64,000 nt of DNA from Lachnospiraceae bacterium KGMB03038 (GCA_007361935.1 CP041667.1:310001-374000), one strand, 5' to 3'. Shown: positions 7,353 to 16,505, counted from the stretch's first letter. Program-made: numbers and translations. Notes: a model not told the origin generated them from the sequence alone.

Positions 7353-9043
7353 TAGGATATATTTGCAAATACGCCCCCATTGAGGTGTTTGAGTCCATGG
7401 GCGTTAAGATGGAACGGATCGAGCCGGATGTGACCAATTTTAACCAGGCGGAGATCAAGATGCATCCCAATATCTGCAGTTTTGCTAAGGGGGTGCTGGA
7501 AGAAGTCATGGAGAAGGACTATGAAGGGATCATCCTTACTACCTGCTGTGACAGTATCCGGCGGCTGTATGATGTGTTGAAAGAAGAGTTCCCCCAGAAA
7601 TTTATCTATATGCTGGATACGCCCAGGCTGGTAAAGGAAGCCGGGATCATCCTGTATGAACAGAGGATCCGGGCTATGATCCAGGCTTATGAGACATTTT
7701 CAGGAAAGAAATTTGACGAGGCGGTATTCCTTGAATATCTGCGGGACAAAGAGGAACAGCAGCAGGTTGGCATCAAAGACCGGAAGCTGAATATTGGAAT
7801 CCTTGGGGCCAGAGCCAATGACAGTATCAAGAAGATCCTGGAGGAAAAAGGCGCCAACGTGGCTTTTGATCTGACCTGTACCGGACTTGGAAGAAAGATC
7901 CTCTATAGTGAGGCGGAGCCGCTGGGAGAGTACGCAAGAGGGCTTCTTAGCCAGTTCCCTTGTATGCGGATGGAACAGGCGGCAAACCGAGACGAGCTGA
8001 TCCGGCGCTATGGGGATAGTGTGGACGGCATTATCTACCATACGGTACAGTTCTGCGACAACTATGCTTATGAATATGCCTGGCTGAAAAGCTGGATGGG
8101 ACGGCCGCTCCTGCTTCTGGAAACCGATTATACAAAGCAGAGTTACGGGCAGATCCTGACACGGATCGAAGCGTTTTTGGAGTCCCTTCGCAGGGAAGTA
8201 CGGAAACCGGTGAAAAAAATGGAGGGAAATAGCAGTATGTATGTACTTGGAATTGACAGCGGATCTACATCCACCAATGCGGTGATCATGGATCAGGACA
8301 GAACGATCAAAGCATTTTCTGTGGTGCGTACCGGCGCCAAATCTGGAGAGAGCGCAGACAGAGTCTTGAAGGATGTACTTGAGAAAGCAGGGCTGTCCAG
8401 GGAAGATATTGCCTGGATCGTATCTACCGGATACGGGCGGGTCAGCATCCCCTTTGCGGACGAGAATGTGACGGAGATCAGCTGTCATGGAAAAGGAGCC
8501 CACTATTTTAACCCGAAGATCCGGACGATCCTGGACATTGGCGGGCAGGACAGTAAAGCGATCCGTTTAAGCGAGCAGGGGGAAGTCAAAGACTTTGTCA
8601 TGAATGATAAATGTGCGGCGGGAACCGGGCGTTTTCTGGAAATGATCGCAAGGACCCTGGAGATCAGTCTGGACGAACTGGGAGCCATTGCCCTGACTTC
8701 CACGGAAAATATCGAGATCACCAGTATGTGTTCTGTTTTCGCTGAATCAGAAGTGATCTCTTTGATCGCCAATAATAAAGAAAAGAATGATATCGCAAAC
8801 GGTGTCTGCGGCGCCATCGCCAACAAGGCATACGGTCTTTTGCGCCGGGTAGGGCTGGAGCCGGACTTTATGATGACAGGCGGTGTGGCCAAGAATCCAG
8901 GAGTGGTTCGGGCCGTGGAACAGAAGCTGGGAGCAAAGCTGTATATCTGTGAAGAGCCGGAGATTGTGGGCGCGACGGGAGCGGCCCTGTATGCGTTGGA
9001 ACAGATCGCGCCGGACAGCGCAGATACAAATGTAAGTAAATAG
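7349..9043 (+). CDS. 2-hydroxyacyl-CoA dehydratase-like domain fused to BadF/HgdC-type activating ATPase
   Basis: The 564-residue protein joins two modules normally found on separate chains. Residues 1 to about 285 resemble a dehydratase subunit, with cysteine sites HPNICSFAKG, LTTCCDSIRR and VQFCDNYAYEY. From about residue 297 it is a complete activator: LGIDSGSTSTNAVIMD (phosphate 1), LDIGGQDSKAI (phosphate 2), KCAAGTGRFLE with the bridging-cluster cysteine, SMCSVFAESEVISL, and MTGGVAKNPGVV (adenosine). The activator injects one electron per ATP cycle into the dehydratase. It is translationally coupled to the upstream subunit gene. Confidence 0.85.
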   Translation: MIGYICKYAPIEVFESMGVKMERIEPDVTNFNQAEIKMHPNICSFAKGVLEEVMEKDYEGIILTTCCDSIRRLYDVLKEEFPQKFIYMLDTPRLVKEAGIILYEQRIRAMIQAYETFSGKKFDEAVFLEYLRDKEEQQQVGIKDRKLNIGILGARANDSIKKILEEKGANVAFDLTCTGLGRKILYSEAEPLGEYARGLLSQFPCMRMEQAANRDELIRRYGDSVDGIIYHTVQFCDNYAYEYAWLKSWMGRPLLLLETDYTKQSYGQILTRIEAFLESLRREVRKPVKKMEGNSSMYVLGIDSGSTSTNAVIMDQDRTIKAFSVVRTGAKSGESADRVLKDVLEKAGLSREDIAWIVSTGYGRVSIPFADENVTEISCHGKGAHYFNPKIRTILDIGGQDSKAIRLSEQGEVKDFVMNDKCAAGTGRFLEMIARTLEISLDELGAIALTSTENIEITSMCSVFAESEVISLIANNKEKNDIANGVCGAIANKAYGLLRRVGLEPDFMMTGGVAKNPGVVRAVEQKLGAKLYICEEPEIVGATGAALYALEQIAPDSADTNVSK

Positions 9044-9045
9044 TC

Positions 9046-9222
9046 TTGTGTCCGCGGAGACGGTGTGGTAATATATAAAACGTAGATTCTCCGGCAGGAA
9101 GCAGGAGAGAGGCGGCAGAAGCCGCGGACAAAAGCAGTATAGGCGTATAATAAAAATGTGAGGTAAAATAGAGATATCAGGAAGGTATCTGTTTTCAGAA
9201 GGAAACAGGTATCTTCTTTTTT
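9046..9222 (+). promoter_or_regulatory. structured leader with terminator ahead of larE (candidate riboswitch/attenuator)
   Basis: GTCCGCGG (9049-9056) can pair with CCGCGGAC (9122-9129), enclosing a second helix TCTCC/GGAGA (9088-9092 with 9104-9108). A competing hairpin GCGGC-AGAA-GCCGC overlaps the closing stem. Further on, AAGGTATCTGTTT pairs with AAACAGGTATCTT (9182-9215) and TTTTTT follows, an intrinsic terminator about 20 bases before the larE start. The arrangement suggests conditional termination of the nickel-cofactor operon. No known riboswitch class was recognised. Confidence 0.6.
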
Positions 9223-9243
9223 GGAAAAATGAAGGAGGGGCAG

Positions 9244-9999
9244 ATGACACTAGAAGAATTTTTTCAAGAAATCCCCAAGGCGGCAGTGGCTTTTTCTGGA
9301 GGAGCAGATTCGGCGTTTCTGCTGTACGCAGCCAAGAAATCCGGCTGTAAGATCCGGGCGTATTACATAAAGACGGTGTTCCAGCCGGATTTTGAACTGG
9401 AGGATGCCAAGAGGATCGCGAAAGAACTGGACATTCCAATGACGGTGGTGGATGTAGATATCCTGGCAGTCCATGAGGTGGGAAGAAATGGGCCGGATCG
9501 CTGTTATCACTGTAAGAAAGCGCTATTTACAGCACTTAGGCAGGCGGTGGAGGGAGAAGGATATTCCCTGATCCTGGACGGGACCAACGCCTCCGATGAT
9601 GCCGGGGACAGACCGGGCATGAGAGCTCTGCGGGAACTGGGAGTCCGCTCGCCTCTGCGGGAATGTGGGATTACAAAAGGAGAGGTGCGCAGGCTTTCGC
9701 AAGAGGCGGGATTGTTTACTTGGAATAAGCCTGCCTATGCCTGCCTAGCGACCCGGATCCAGACCGGGAACAGGATCATCCCCGGAGACCTTGCTAAAGT
9801 GGAGCGGGCCGAGCAGGCCCTGGCGCAAATGGGATTTGCGGATTTCCGGGTGCGGCTGTTCCATGGAGCGGCCAAAATCCAAGTGACGGAAGGAGAGCTT
9901 CCGATATTGATGGAGAAACGGAAAAGGGTGACAGAGGCATTGGAGCAATGGTTTCCAGAAGTCCTGCTGGACCTAAGATCCAGGCAGGAATCCAGATAA
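9244..9999 (+). CDS. larE: LarE, ATP-dependent sulfur transferase for the nickel-pincer cofactor
   Basis: The start is ATG 9244, just after GGAGGGG; ATG 9229 precedes the ribosome site. The 251-residue protein has the PP-loop SGGADS (residues 18-23), which adenylates the substrate carboxylate, and ends its catalytic core with KPAYACLATR, where Cys167 is in the position of the cysteine that donates sulfur in LarE. An extra CYHC motif is at residues 87-90. LarE turns the LarB product into the dithio form of the pyridinium mononucleotide. It is the first gene of the lar-nik operon. Confidence 0.92.
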   Translation: MTLEEFFQEIPKAAVAFSGGADSAFLLYAAKKSGCKIRAYYIKTVFQPDFELEDAKRIAKELDIPMTVVDVDILAVHEVGRNGPDRCYHCKKALFTALRQAVEGEGYSLILDGTNASDDAGDRPGMRALRELGVRSPLRECGITKGEVRRLSQEAGLFTWNKPAYACLATRIQTGNRIIPGDLAKVERAEQALAQMGFADFRVRLFHGAAKIQVTEGELPILMEKRKRVTEALEQWFPEVLLDLRSRQESR

Positions 10000-10022
10000 G
10001 ATGGAGATGGGAGGAAAAGAGT

Positions 10023-10787
10023 ATGGATAATAAACGTGATATTTTGGAGCTGCTCCGCAAGGTGGCGGATAAATCTGTAACGCCGGAACAGGCGCTGCTG
10101 GACCTAAAGGAGGCCCCTTTTGAGGATCTGGACTACGCGAAGATCGATCTCCACCGCAGCGTCCGGCAGGGAGCGGCAGAAGTGATCTACGGAGAAGGCA
10201 AGACGAAAGAGCAGGTCCTGGGGATCACCAGGACCATGGGAGAAAAGGGCTGCCGGAATATCCTGGTGACCCGGATCAGCCGGGAAACGGCAGAATATCT
10301 GGCGCAGTCAGTTCCGGTCGAATACCACGAAGCTGCCAGACTCGGGATTGCGTTTCCTAAAGAGAGGATAAAACGGGGAAATATCGTGGTGGCTACTGGG
10401 GGGACCAGTGATATGGCGGTGGCGGAAGAGGCGGCTTTAACGGCAGAAGCCATGGGAAATCATGTGACCAGGCTGTACGATGTAGGGGTAGCGGGCCTTC
10501 ACCGACTGCTGGCGAACCTGGATGTACTCATGCAGGCCCGGTGTGTGGTAGCAGTGGCGGGAATGGAAGGCGCCCTTGCTTCCGTGGTGGGAGGCCTGGT
10601 AGACTGTCCGGTGATCGCGGTACCCACAAGTGTGGGGTACGGAGCCAGCTTCGGAGGTCTGTCCGCCCTTTTGTCTATGCTCAACTCCTGCGCTTCCGGC
10701 TGCAGTGTAGTGAATATTGACAATGGATTTGGAGCGGGTTATCTGGCCAGCAGGATCAATCAGATGGAAGGGATCAAGGAGGAATAA
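10023..10787 (+). CDS. larB: LarB, nicotinate mononucleotide (NaAD) carboxylase/hydrolase of nickel-pincer synthesis
   Basis: The start is ATG 10023 behind GGGAGG; the frame is open upstream into larE. The 254-residue protein is LarB-like, with a C-terminal half related to PurE: ATGGTSDMAVAEEA, VVAVAGMEGALASVVGGL, and the end motif GYGASFGGLSALLSMLNSCASG. LarB carboxylates the pyridinium ring of nicotinic acid adenine dinucleotide and cleaves the phosphoanhydride. It lies 23 bases after larE and 3 bases before larC, in pathway order. Confidence 0.92.
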   Translation: MDNKRDILELLRKVADKSVTPEQALLDLKEAPFEDLDYAKIDLHRSVRQGAAEVIYGEGKTKEQVLGITRTMGEKGCRNILVTRISRETAEYLAQSVPVEYHEAARLGIAFPKERIKRGNIVVATGGTSDMAVAEEAALTAEAMGNHVTRLYDVGVAGLHRLLANLDVLMQARCVVAVAGMEGALASVVGGLVDCPVIAVPTSVGYGASFGGLSALLSMLNSCASGCSVVNIDNGFGAGYLASRINQMEGIKEE

Positions 10788-10790
10788 AAG

Positions 10791-12092
10791 ATGAAGACAT
10801 TGTATATCGAATGTAATATGGGAGCGGCGGGAGATATGCTGATGGCGGCGCTTTATGAACTTTTGGAAGACCGGCGGGGATTCCTGGATCAAATGAACAG
10901 CCTGGGACTGCCGGGCGTCCGTCTGGAAGCGGTACCGGGAAAGACCTGCGGAATTGCCGGGACACATATGAAGGTTGCCATACATGGGGAAGAGGAGGGC
11001 CATACACACAGCCATGCACATGAACATGAACACATGCATGGACACACCCATGAGCACGGACATACCCATGAGCATGGACACCACCATCACCATGCAGCTC
11101 CGGGATATATTGGGACCTTGATCGAAGGCCTGAATCTTCCGGAAGAGGTAAAGAACCAGGCAAAAGACGTCTATGATGCGATTGCCCATGCGGAGGCAAA
11201 GGCTCACGGCTGTCCGGTGGGAGACGTTCATTTCCATGAGGTTGGAGCCCTGGATGCAGTGGCGGACGTGACGGGAGTCTGTTATGCCCTGTATCTTCTG
11301 AAACCGGAGCGGATCATCGTTTCTCCCGTCCATGTGGGGAGCGGAACGGTACACTGTGCCCACGGTATTATGCCGGTGCCGGCCCCGGCTACGGCAAATC
11401 TTCTTCAGGGAATCCCAAGCTATGGCGGAGAAGTCAAAGGAGAACTCTGTACTCCGACGGGAGCGGCGCTGCTTCGCTGTTTCGCGGATTCTTTTGGTCC
11501 TATGCCGCTGATGGAGTGCCAAGGCGTGGGGATCGGGATCGGAACCAAAGAGTTTGGCCAGGCCAACTGTGTGCGGGCATTTCTGGGAGAAGCGGCCGCG
11601 GCGGAAGATACTTCTAAAACGGAAGGAAAAGGAAGGCTGCCTGGAGAGCGGGCAGAGATGATAGAGCTGGTGTGCAATATTGACGACATGACGCCGGAAG
11701 CCCTTGGTTTTGCTTGTACCAGGATTCTGGAATCAGGCGCGCTGGATGTCTATACGGTTCCGGGGACTATGAAGAAAGGAAGACCGGGCCATGTGCTGAC
11801 GGTGCTGTGCCGGCCGGAGCAGGAAGAAGAGATGGCCCGGTATATCCTGGCGGAGACGACGACCAATGGCCTGCGGGCGCGCAGGTGCGGGAAGTATTAC
11901 CTGGCGCCGGAGATAGAAGAGGCAAAGACCAGATGGGGAACTGTAAAGATCAAGAAAGCCGCCGGATATGGCGCTGTCCATGTGAAACCGGAATATGAGG
12001 ATGTGGCAAGGCTTGCAAGAGAGAACCAGATCCCCTATCAGCGGGTATGGGAAGAAGCTGTAAAAGCGTATGCAAAACAGGAGGAAAGATAG
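10791..12092 (+). CDS. larC: LarC, nickel insertion (cyclometallase) protein
   Basis: This is a 433-residue full-length LarC. It begins MKTLYIECNMGAAGDMLMAAL, has the family block FHEVGALDAVADVTG, and the C-terminal part with NIDDMTPEALGF and PGTMKKGRPGHVL. Between residues 71 and 101 is a strongly His-rich stretch that is expected to bind nickel. In Lactobacillus plantarum larC is split into two frames joined by frameshifting; here it is one continuous frame. LarC inserts nickel in a CTP-dependent step. Its stop abuts the ATG of the substrate-binding protein, tying nickel use to nickel uptake. Confidence 0.92.
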   Translation: MKTLYIECNMGAAGDMLMAALYELLEDRRGFLDQMNSLGLPGVRLEAVPGKTCGIAGTHMKVAIHGEEEGHTHSHAHEHEHMHGHTHEHGHTHEHGHHHHHAAPGYIGTLIEGLNLPEEVKNQAKDVYDAIAHAEAKAHGCPVGDVHFHEVGALDAVADVTGVCYALYLLKPERIIVSPVHVGSGTVHCAHGIMPVPAPATANLLQGIPSYGGEVKGELCTPTGAALLRCFADSFGPMPLMECQGVGIGIGTKEFGQANCVRAFLGEAAAAEDTSKTEGKGRLPGERAEMIELVCNIDDMTPEALGFACTRILESGALDVYTVPGTMKKGRPGHVLTVLCRPEQEEEMARYILAETTTNGLRARRCGKYYLAPEIEEAKTRWGTVKIKKAAGYGAVHVKPEYEDVARLARENQIPYQRVWEEAVKAYAKQEER

Positions 12093-13718
12093 ATGAGGCG
12101 CTGGATTGCGGCGGTATGCGCGGCTGTGTTGGTTCTGACTCTGCCTGCCGGCTGCCAGCCGGCAGGAGGGGCAGCTTCTGCGGAGAGCAGATCTGAGGAT
12201 TCCGTGGTGATCGCGATGGATCCTAATTCGGAACCAGAGGCCGGTTTTGATCCTTCCTATGGGTGGGGAGCCGGAGAACACGTCCATGAACCGCTGATCC
12301 AGAGTACGCTGACGGTGACAAACGCAGATCTGACCATCGGCTATGATCTGGCGGAAGACTACAGTGTCAGCGAAGACGGACTGACCTGGCATGTGGTGAT
12401 CCGGGATGATGTGACATTTACGGATGGAGAACCTTTGACGGCAGAAGATGTGGCGTTTACTTACAATACTGTGAAAGAGTCCAGTTCTGTCAATGATTTT
12501 ACAATGCTGGATCACGCGGAAGCGCTGGATGATACGACGGTGGTTTTCCATATGACGCGCCCATTTTCTATCTGGCCTTATACAATGGCGGTGGTAGGGA
12601 TCGTGCCGGAGCACGCCTATGACAGTAAGACCTATGGGACGAATCCTATTGGATCTGGACGTTATATTTTAAAACAATGGGACAAGGGACAGCAGGTGAT
12701 CTTGGAGGCGAATCCGGATTACTACGGCGAGGAACCAAAGATGAAGCAGGTAACGATCCTGTTTATGGAGGAAGATGCGGCTTTCCTTGCGGCACAGTCT
12801 GGACAGGTAGACTTGGCTTATACGTCGGCGACGTACTCAGAAGAAGAAATAGAGGGGTATACCCTTGCCTCTTATGACAGCGTGGACAACAGGGGATTTA
12901 ATTTACCTGCGATTCCGGAAGGAAAAGATGGGGAAGGGAAGACGGTAGGGAACGACTTCACTTCAGACGTCTTGGTGCGCAGGGCGATCAATATAGGCGT
13001 AGACCGGCAGGAAATGATCGATCATGTATTAAATGGATACGGCACACCGGCCTATAGTGTCTGCGACCAGCTTCCCTGGTACAATGAAGCATCGGAAGTG
13101 GCGTATGACCCGGAGGGGGCGGCAAAGCTTCTGGATGAGGCGGGATGGATCCTGGGAGACGATGGAATCCGGGAAAAGGACGGCGTTAAGGCGGAACTGA
13201 ACCTTCTTTATTCAAATGGGGATTCTGTGCGCCAGGCCCTGGCAGAGGATTTCGCGGATCAGATGGAAGAATTGGGGATTGCCTGCACCACGGAAGGCGT
13301 AGGCTGGGATACGGCTTATGACAGAGCGCAGTCCCAACCCCTTTTGTGGGGATGGGGAGCCCATACTCCTATGGAACTTTACAACATTTACCATACCATA
13401 GACGGCAATGCGGTGGACGGGACGGATCAGGCCCAGTATTCGCCCTATTCCAATGAGACGGTGGATGGATATATGGATCAGGCGCTGGCAAGCGCCGATC
13501 TGGAAGAGTCCTACAAGCTTTGGCAGAAGGCCCAGTGGGACGGAACGGCCGGAGTGACCCAGGAGGGAGATATTCCCTGGGTGTGGCTGGTAAATATCGA
13601 TCACTTATATTGGGTGCGGGATGGCTTAAAGGTGGCAGAGCAGAAAATCCATCCTCATGGGCACGGATGGTCCATCGTCAATAATGTGGACCAGTGGAGC
13701 TGGATACAAGAAGAGTAA
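12093..13718 (+). CDS. nickel/peptide-type ABC transporter substrate-binding lipoprotein (family 5, NikA-like)
   Basis: The 541-residue protein starts with a lipoprotein signal ending LPAGC (lipobox, Cys21), followed by a Ser/Ala/Glu-rich linker. The mature part has the SBP family 5 order: HEPLIQSTLTVTN, DGLTWHVVIRDDVTFTDGEPLTAEDVAFTYN, GSGRYILKQWDKGQQ and RRAINIGVDRQEMIDHVLNGYG. The family also binds peptides, but direct fusion to the lar genes argues for nickel, perhaps as a chelate. Several histidines near the C-terminus (IHPHGHGW) could help. It follows larC without a gap. Confidence 0.85.
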   Translation: MRRWIAAVCAAVLVLTLPAGCQPAGGAASAESRSEDSVVIAMDPNSEPEAGFDPSYGWGAGEHVHEPLIQSTLTVTNADLTIGYDLAEDYSVSEDGLTWHVVIRDDVTFTDGEPLTAEDVAFTYNTVKESSSVNDFTMLDHAEALDDTTVVFHMTRPFSIWPYTMAVVGIVPEHAYDSKTYGTNPIGSGRYILKQWDKGQQVILEANPDYYGEEPKMKQVTILFMEEDAAFLAAQSGQVDLAYTSATYSEEEIEGYTLASYDSVDNRGFNLPAIPEGKDGEGKTVGNDFTSDVLVRRAINIGVDRQEMIDHVLNGYGTPAYSVCDQLPWYNEASEVAYDPEGAAKLLDEAGWILGDDGIREKDGVKAELNLLYSNGDSVRQALAEDFADQMEELGIACTTEGVGWDTAYDRAQSQPLLWGWGAHTPMELYNIYHTIDGNAVDGTDQAQYSPYSNETVDGYMDQALASADLEESYKLWQKAQWDGTAGVTQEGDIPWVWLVNIDHLYWVRDGLKVAEQKIHPHGHGWSIVNNVDQWSWIQEE

Positions 13719-13731
13719 AGGAGGAGCGGCG

Positions 13732-14724
13732 GTGAAGCATCGTTTTGGATTCGCGGGGAAAAAATTGATACGGATGGGCTTGCTGCTTCTGGGAGTGAGT
13801 ATTGTGACATTTTTGCTCATGTGCGCTTCTCCGCTGGACCCTCTTCAGACCAATGTGGGACAGGTGGCGCTTGGAACTATGAGCCAGGAGCAGGTGGAAG
13901 CGCTCCAGTCTTACTGGGGAATGGACACGCCTCCGCTGGAGCGGTATCTTGGGTGGCTGACAGATGTCCTGCGGGGAGACTTTGGAACTTCTCTCTTATA
14001 TCGGCAGCCGGTGCTGGAGGTAGTGGGACAGAGACTTTCCAGTTCTTTCTGGCTGCTGTTGCTCTCCTGGATGATCTCAGGTGTTCTTGGAGTGTTCCTG
14101 GGAGCGCTGGCAGGAGCGTTCCGTGGCCGTCTGCCGGATAAGCTGGTCCGGGGATACTGCCTGGTCATTTCCAGTACCCCTTCTTTCTGGCTGGCGATCC
14201 TTTTGCTTCTGGTTTTCGCGGTCTGGCTGGGGTGGTTCCCCATTGGGTTTGCGGTACCGGCTGGAGTGGAAGCGTCCGCGGTGACGGCGGCTGAAAGGAT
14301 CCGGCACGCAGTTCTTCCGGCCTTGACCTTGAGTGTTACAGGGGCAGCCAATATTGCGCTCCATACCAGAGAAAAGATGGCGGATGTATTGGAATCAGAC
14401 TATGTGCTTTTTGCCCGCGCAAGAGGAGAAGCTTACAGGTCAGTGGTCGTCCGGCATGGTCTGCGGAATGTGCTGCTTCCGGCAATGACGCTCCAATTTG
14501 CCTCCCTTAGTGAGATTATTGGGGGATCAGTCCTGGCGGAACAGGTATTTTCTTATCCGGGGCTTGGACAGGCCGCGGTGGCTGCGGGCCTTGGAAGTGA
14601 TCTTCCTCTGCTCCTGGGAATTACAGTGATCACAGCAGCCATTGTTTTTGGCGGAAATCTGATCGCGGATCTGCTTTATGGAATCGTGGACCCCAGGATT
14701 CGAAGGGGGGCTGCGAGAACATGA
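13732..14724 (+). CDS. nikB: ABC transporter permease, NikB-like
   Basis: The start is GTG 13732 behind AAAGGAGGAG; the frame is open into the upstream gene. The 330-residue protein has about six membrane helices and the cytoplasmic EAA loop ARARGEAYRSVVVRHGLRN that contacts the ATPases. The order GxxxxQP.. VLGVFLGALAGAF .. SSTPSFWLAI is typical of DppB/NikB permeases. Its last codon overlaps the start of the next permease by four bases. Confidence 0.88.
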   Translation: MKHRFGFAGKKLIRMGLLLLGVSIVTFLLMCASPLDPLQTNVGQVALGTMSQEQVEALQSYWGMDTPPLERYLGWLTDVLRGDFGTSLLYRQPVLEVVGQRLSSSFWLLLLSWMISGVLGVFLGALAGAFRGRLPDKLVRGYCLVISSTPSFWLAILLLLVFAVWLGWFPIGFAVPAGVEASAVTAAERIRHAVLPALTLSVTGAANIALHTREKMADVLESDYVLFARARGEAYRSVVVRHGLRNVLLPAMTLQFASLSEIIGGSVLAEQVFSYPGLGQAAVAAGLGSDLPLLLGITVITAAIVFGGNLIADLLYGIVDPRIRRGAART

Positions 14725-15551
14725 TGGAACGGCAGGGAAATCAAAGAAAAAAAGCGATCTGGTTTCTGGCGGCGGCAGTGTGCGTGCTGGCAGCGGTAGT
14801 CATTTCCGGGATAATGCTTACCGAGGGGGCTGTGGAAACGAATTTTGCGGAGAAAAATCAAATGCCATCCCTGGATCATTTGTTTGGCACAGACTGGATG
14901 GGCCGGGATATGCTGGCCAGGACGCTGGCCGGACTTTCCTTAAGTATACGGATCGGGCTTTTGACTGCCGGAATAAGCGCGGTCCTGGCGGTGGTGATCG
15001 GAACGGGGGCGGCCCTTCTTGGCCGGAAGGCGGATGCCTGCATTTCCTGGTGTATCGACCTGGTAATGGGAATTCCGCATATCCTGCTGGTCATGCTGGT
15101 TTCCATAGCCTGCGGCCGGGGATTTTTCGGAGTGACAGCCGGGGTGGCGCTGACGCACTGGCCCTCCCTTTCCAGACTGATCCGGGGAGAAGTGCTGCAG
15201 CTTCGGGGCGCGCCTTATATCCTGGCGGCAGAAAAGCTGGGCGCCTCCCGGCTGCAGATAGCTGTGAGGCATCTGTTCCCTCACTTGTTCCCCCAATTTC
15301 TGACGGGGACGGTCCTTTTGTTTCCGCATGCGATCCTGCATGAGGCGAGTGTAACATTTCTGGGGTTTGGTCTGTCATCGGAACAGCCGGCGATCGGAGT
15401 GATCTTGTCGGAGAGTATGCAGTATCTGACCACAGGCAGATGGTGGCTGGCCCTATTTCCCGGAGGAGCTCTGGTGCTGGTAGTAATTATGTTTGCCATG
15501 CTGGGGGAGCGGGTGAGAAGGATTTTAGATCCGGCCAGCGTCCATGAGTAA
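14721..15551 (+). CDS. nikC: ABC transporter permease, NikC-like
   Basis: The 276-residue protein is the DppC/NikC-type partner. It has an N-terminal single helix, then DHLFGTDWMGRDMLARTLAGLSLS, the family's conserved block, five more helices, and the EAA loop LAAEKLGASRLQIAVRHLFPH. The start overlaps nikB by four bases; a second ATG three bases later is equally possible. It forms the membrane channel with the NikB-like protein. Confidence 0.88.
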   Translation: MMERQGNQRKKAIWFLAAAVCVLAAVVISGIMLTEGAVETNFAEKNQMPSLDHLFGTDWMGRDMLARTLAGLSLSIRIGLLTAGISAVLAVVIGTGAALLGRKADACISWCIDLVMGIPHILLVMLVSIACGRGFFGVTAGVALTHWPSLSRLIRGEVLQLRGAPYILAAEKLGASRLQIAVRHLFPHLFPQFLTGTVLLFPHAILHEASVTFLGFGLSSEQPAIGVILSESMQYLTTGRWWLALFPGGALVLVVIMFAMLGERVRRILDPASVHE

Positions 15552-15563
15552 GGGGGAGAACAG

Positions 15564-16505
15564 ATGGAAAGCAAGAGAGAACCGATCTTAGAGGTGAAAC
15601 ATTTATCCATTTCTTTTACACAATATACACAGAGAACGAAACGCCGGACACTGCAGACGATCCGCGATCTGTCCCTGCAAGTCCTGCCAGGCCAGGTGGT
15701 GGCTGTGGTGGGAGCCAGCGGTTCGGGGAAAAGCCTGCTGGCCCACGGGATTCTTGGAATCCTTCCTTATAACAGCCGGATGAAAGGGGAGGTCTTCTAT
15801 GAGGGAAAGCCTTTGACTGCCCGCCGGATAGAAGAACTGCGGGGGCGTGAGATCACTTTGGTCCCCCAGGGAGTGACGTATCTGGATCCTTTGATGAAGG
15901 TGGGGCCGCAACTCTGGCGGGGAAAGAAGGATCCGGCTGTACAGAAGCGGTTCCGGGAAGCACTGGAGCGATATGGACTGGGACCGGAGATAGAAGACAG
16001 GTATCCCTTTGAACTGTCTGGCGGTATGGCCAGAAGAGTGCTGATCGCCTCGGCGGTGGCGGAGGGACCAAGACTGGTGATCGCCGATGAACCTACTCCT
16101 GGGCTGGATGAGGGGACGGCCCGCAGAATTCTGGGGCATTTCCGGGAGATGGCAGATGATGGGGCGGGGGTGCTTTTGATCACCCATGATCTGAGGATGG
16201 CTCTGTCGGCAGCTGATCGGATCGCGGTGTTTTACCAGGGGGAAACCATTGAAGAAGCGGGGCCGGAAGATTTCAAGGATGTGGAAAGACTGAAGCATCC
16301 CTTTACAAAGGCTTTATGGCATGCCATGCCGGAACATGGATTTGGGGTGGAGGAAAACGATGGATTTAGTAGCGGAGAACCTAACATTTTATTATCGGGG
16401 AAGAAAGAAGCAGCCCGTATTGGAACATGTGGATCTGACCATCCGGCAAGGGGAGAGAGTGGGCTTAAAGGCGCCCAGCGGCCGGGGGAAGACAACGCTT
16501 TGTAA
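15564..16505 (+). CDS. nikD: ABC transporter ATP-binding protein, NikD-like, with unusual C-terminal overlap
   Basis: The 313-residue ATPase has Walker A GASGSGKS, signature LSGGMARR, Walker B LVIADEPTPGLD and the switch histidine in LLITHD. It ends its family-like part with HPFTKALWHAMPEHG (about residue 257). The last roughly 48 residues are read from the first 146 bases of the following ATPase gene in another frame and look like non-conserved translation. Either the overlap is tolerated or an original stop was lost by a small indel. Confidence 0.88.
   Translation: MESKREPILEVKHLSISFTQYTQRTKRRTLQTIRDLSLQVLPGQVVAVVGASGSGKSLLAHGILGILPYNSRMKGEVFYEGKPLTARRIEELRGREITLVPQGVTYLDPLMKVGPQLWRGKKDPAVQKRFREALERYGLGPEIEDRYPFELSGGMARRVLIASAVAEGPRLVIADEPTPGLDEGTARRILGHFREMADDGAGVLLITHDLRMALSAADRIAVFYQGETIEEAGPEDFKDVERLKHPFTKALWHAMPEHGFGVEENDGFSSGEPNILLSGKKEAARIGTCGSDHPARGESGLKGAQRPGEDNAL

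Noticed and set aside
7700..8503. Long antisense frame opposite the fused dehydratase-activase gene
   Set aside because: Opposite strand has full family motifs; the antisense translation shows no domain and no ribosome site.
10437..11522. Antisense frame opposite larB/larC
   Set aside because: Sense strand has clear LarB and LarC motifs; the Met/His-rich antisense segment is the shadow of the LarC histidine stretch.
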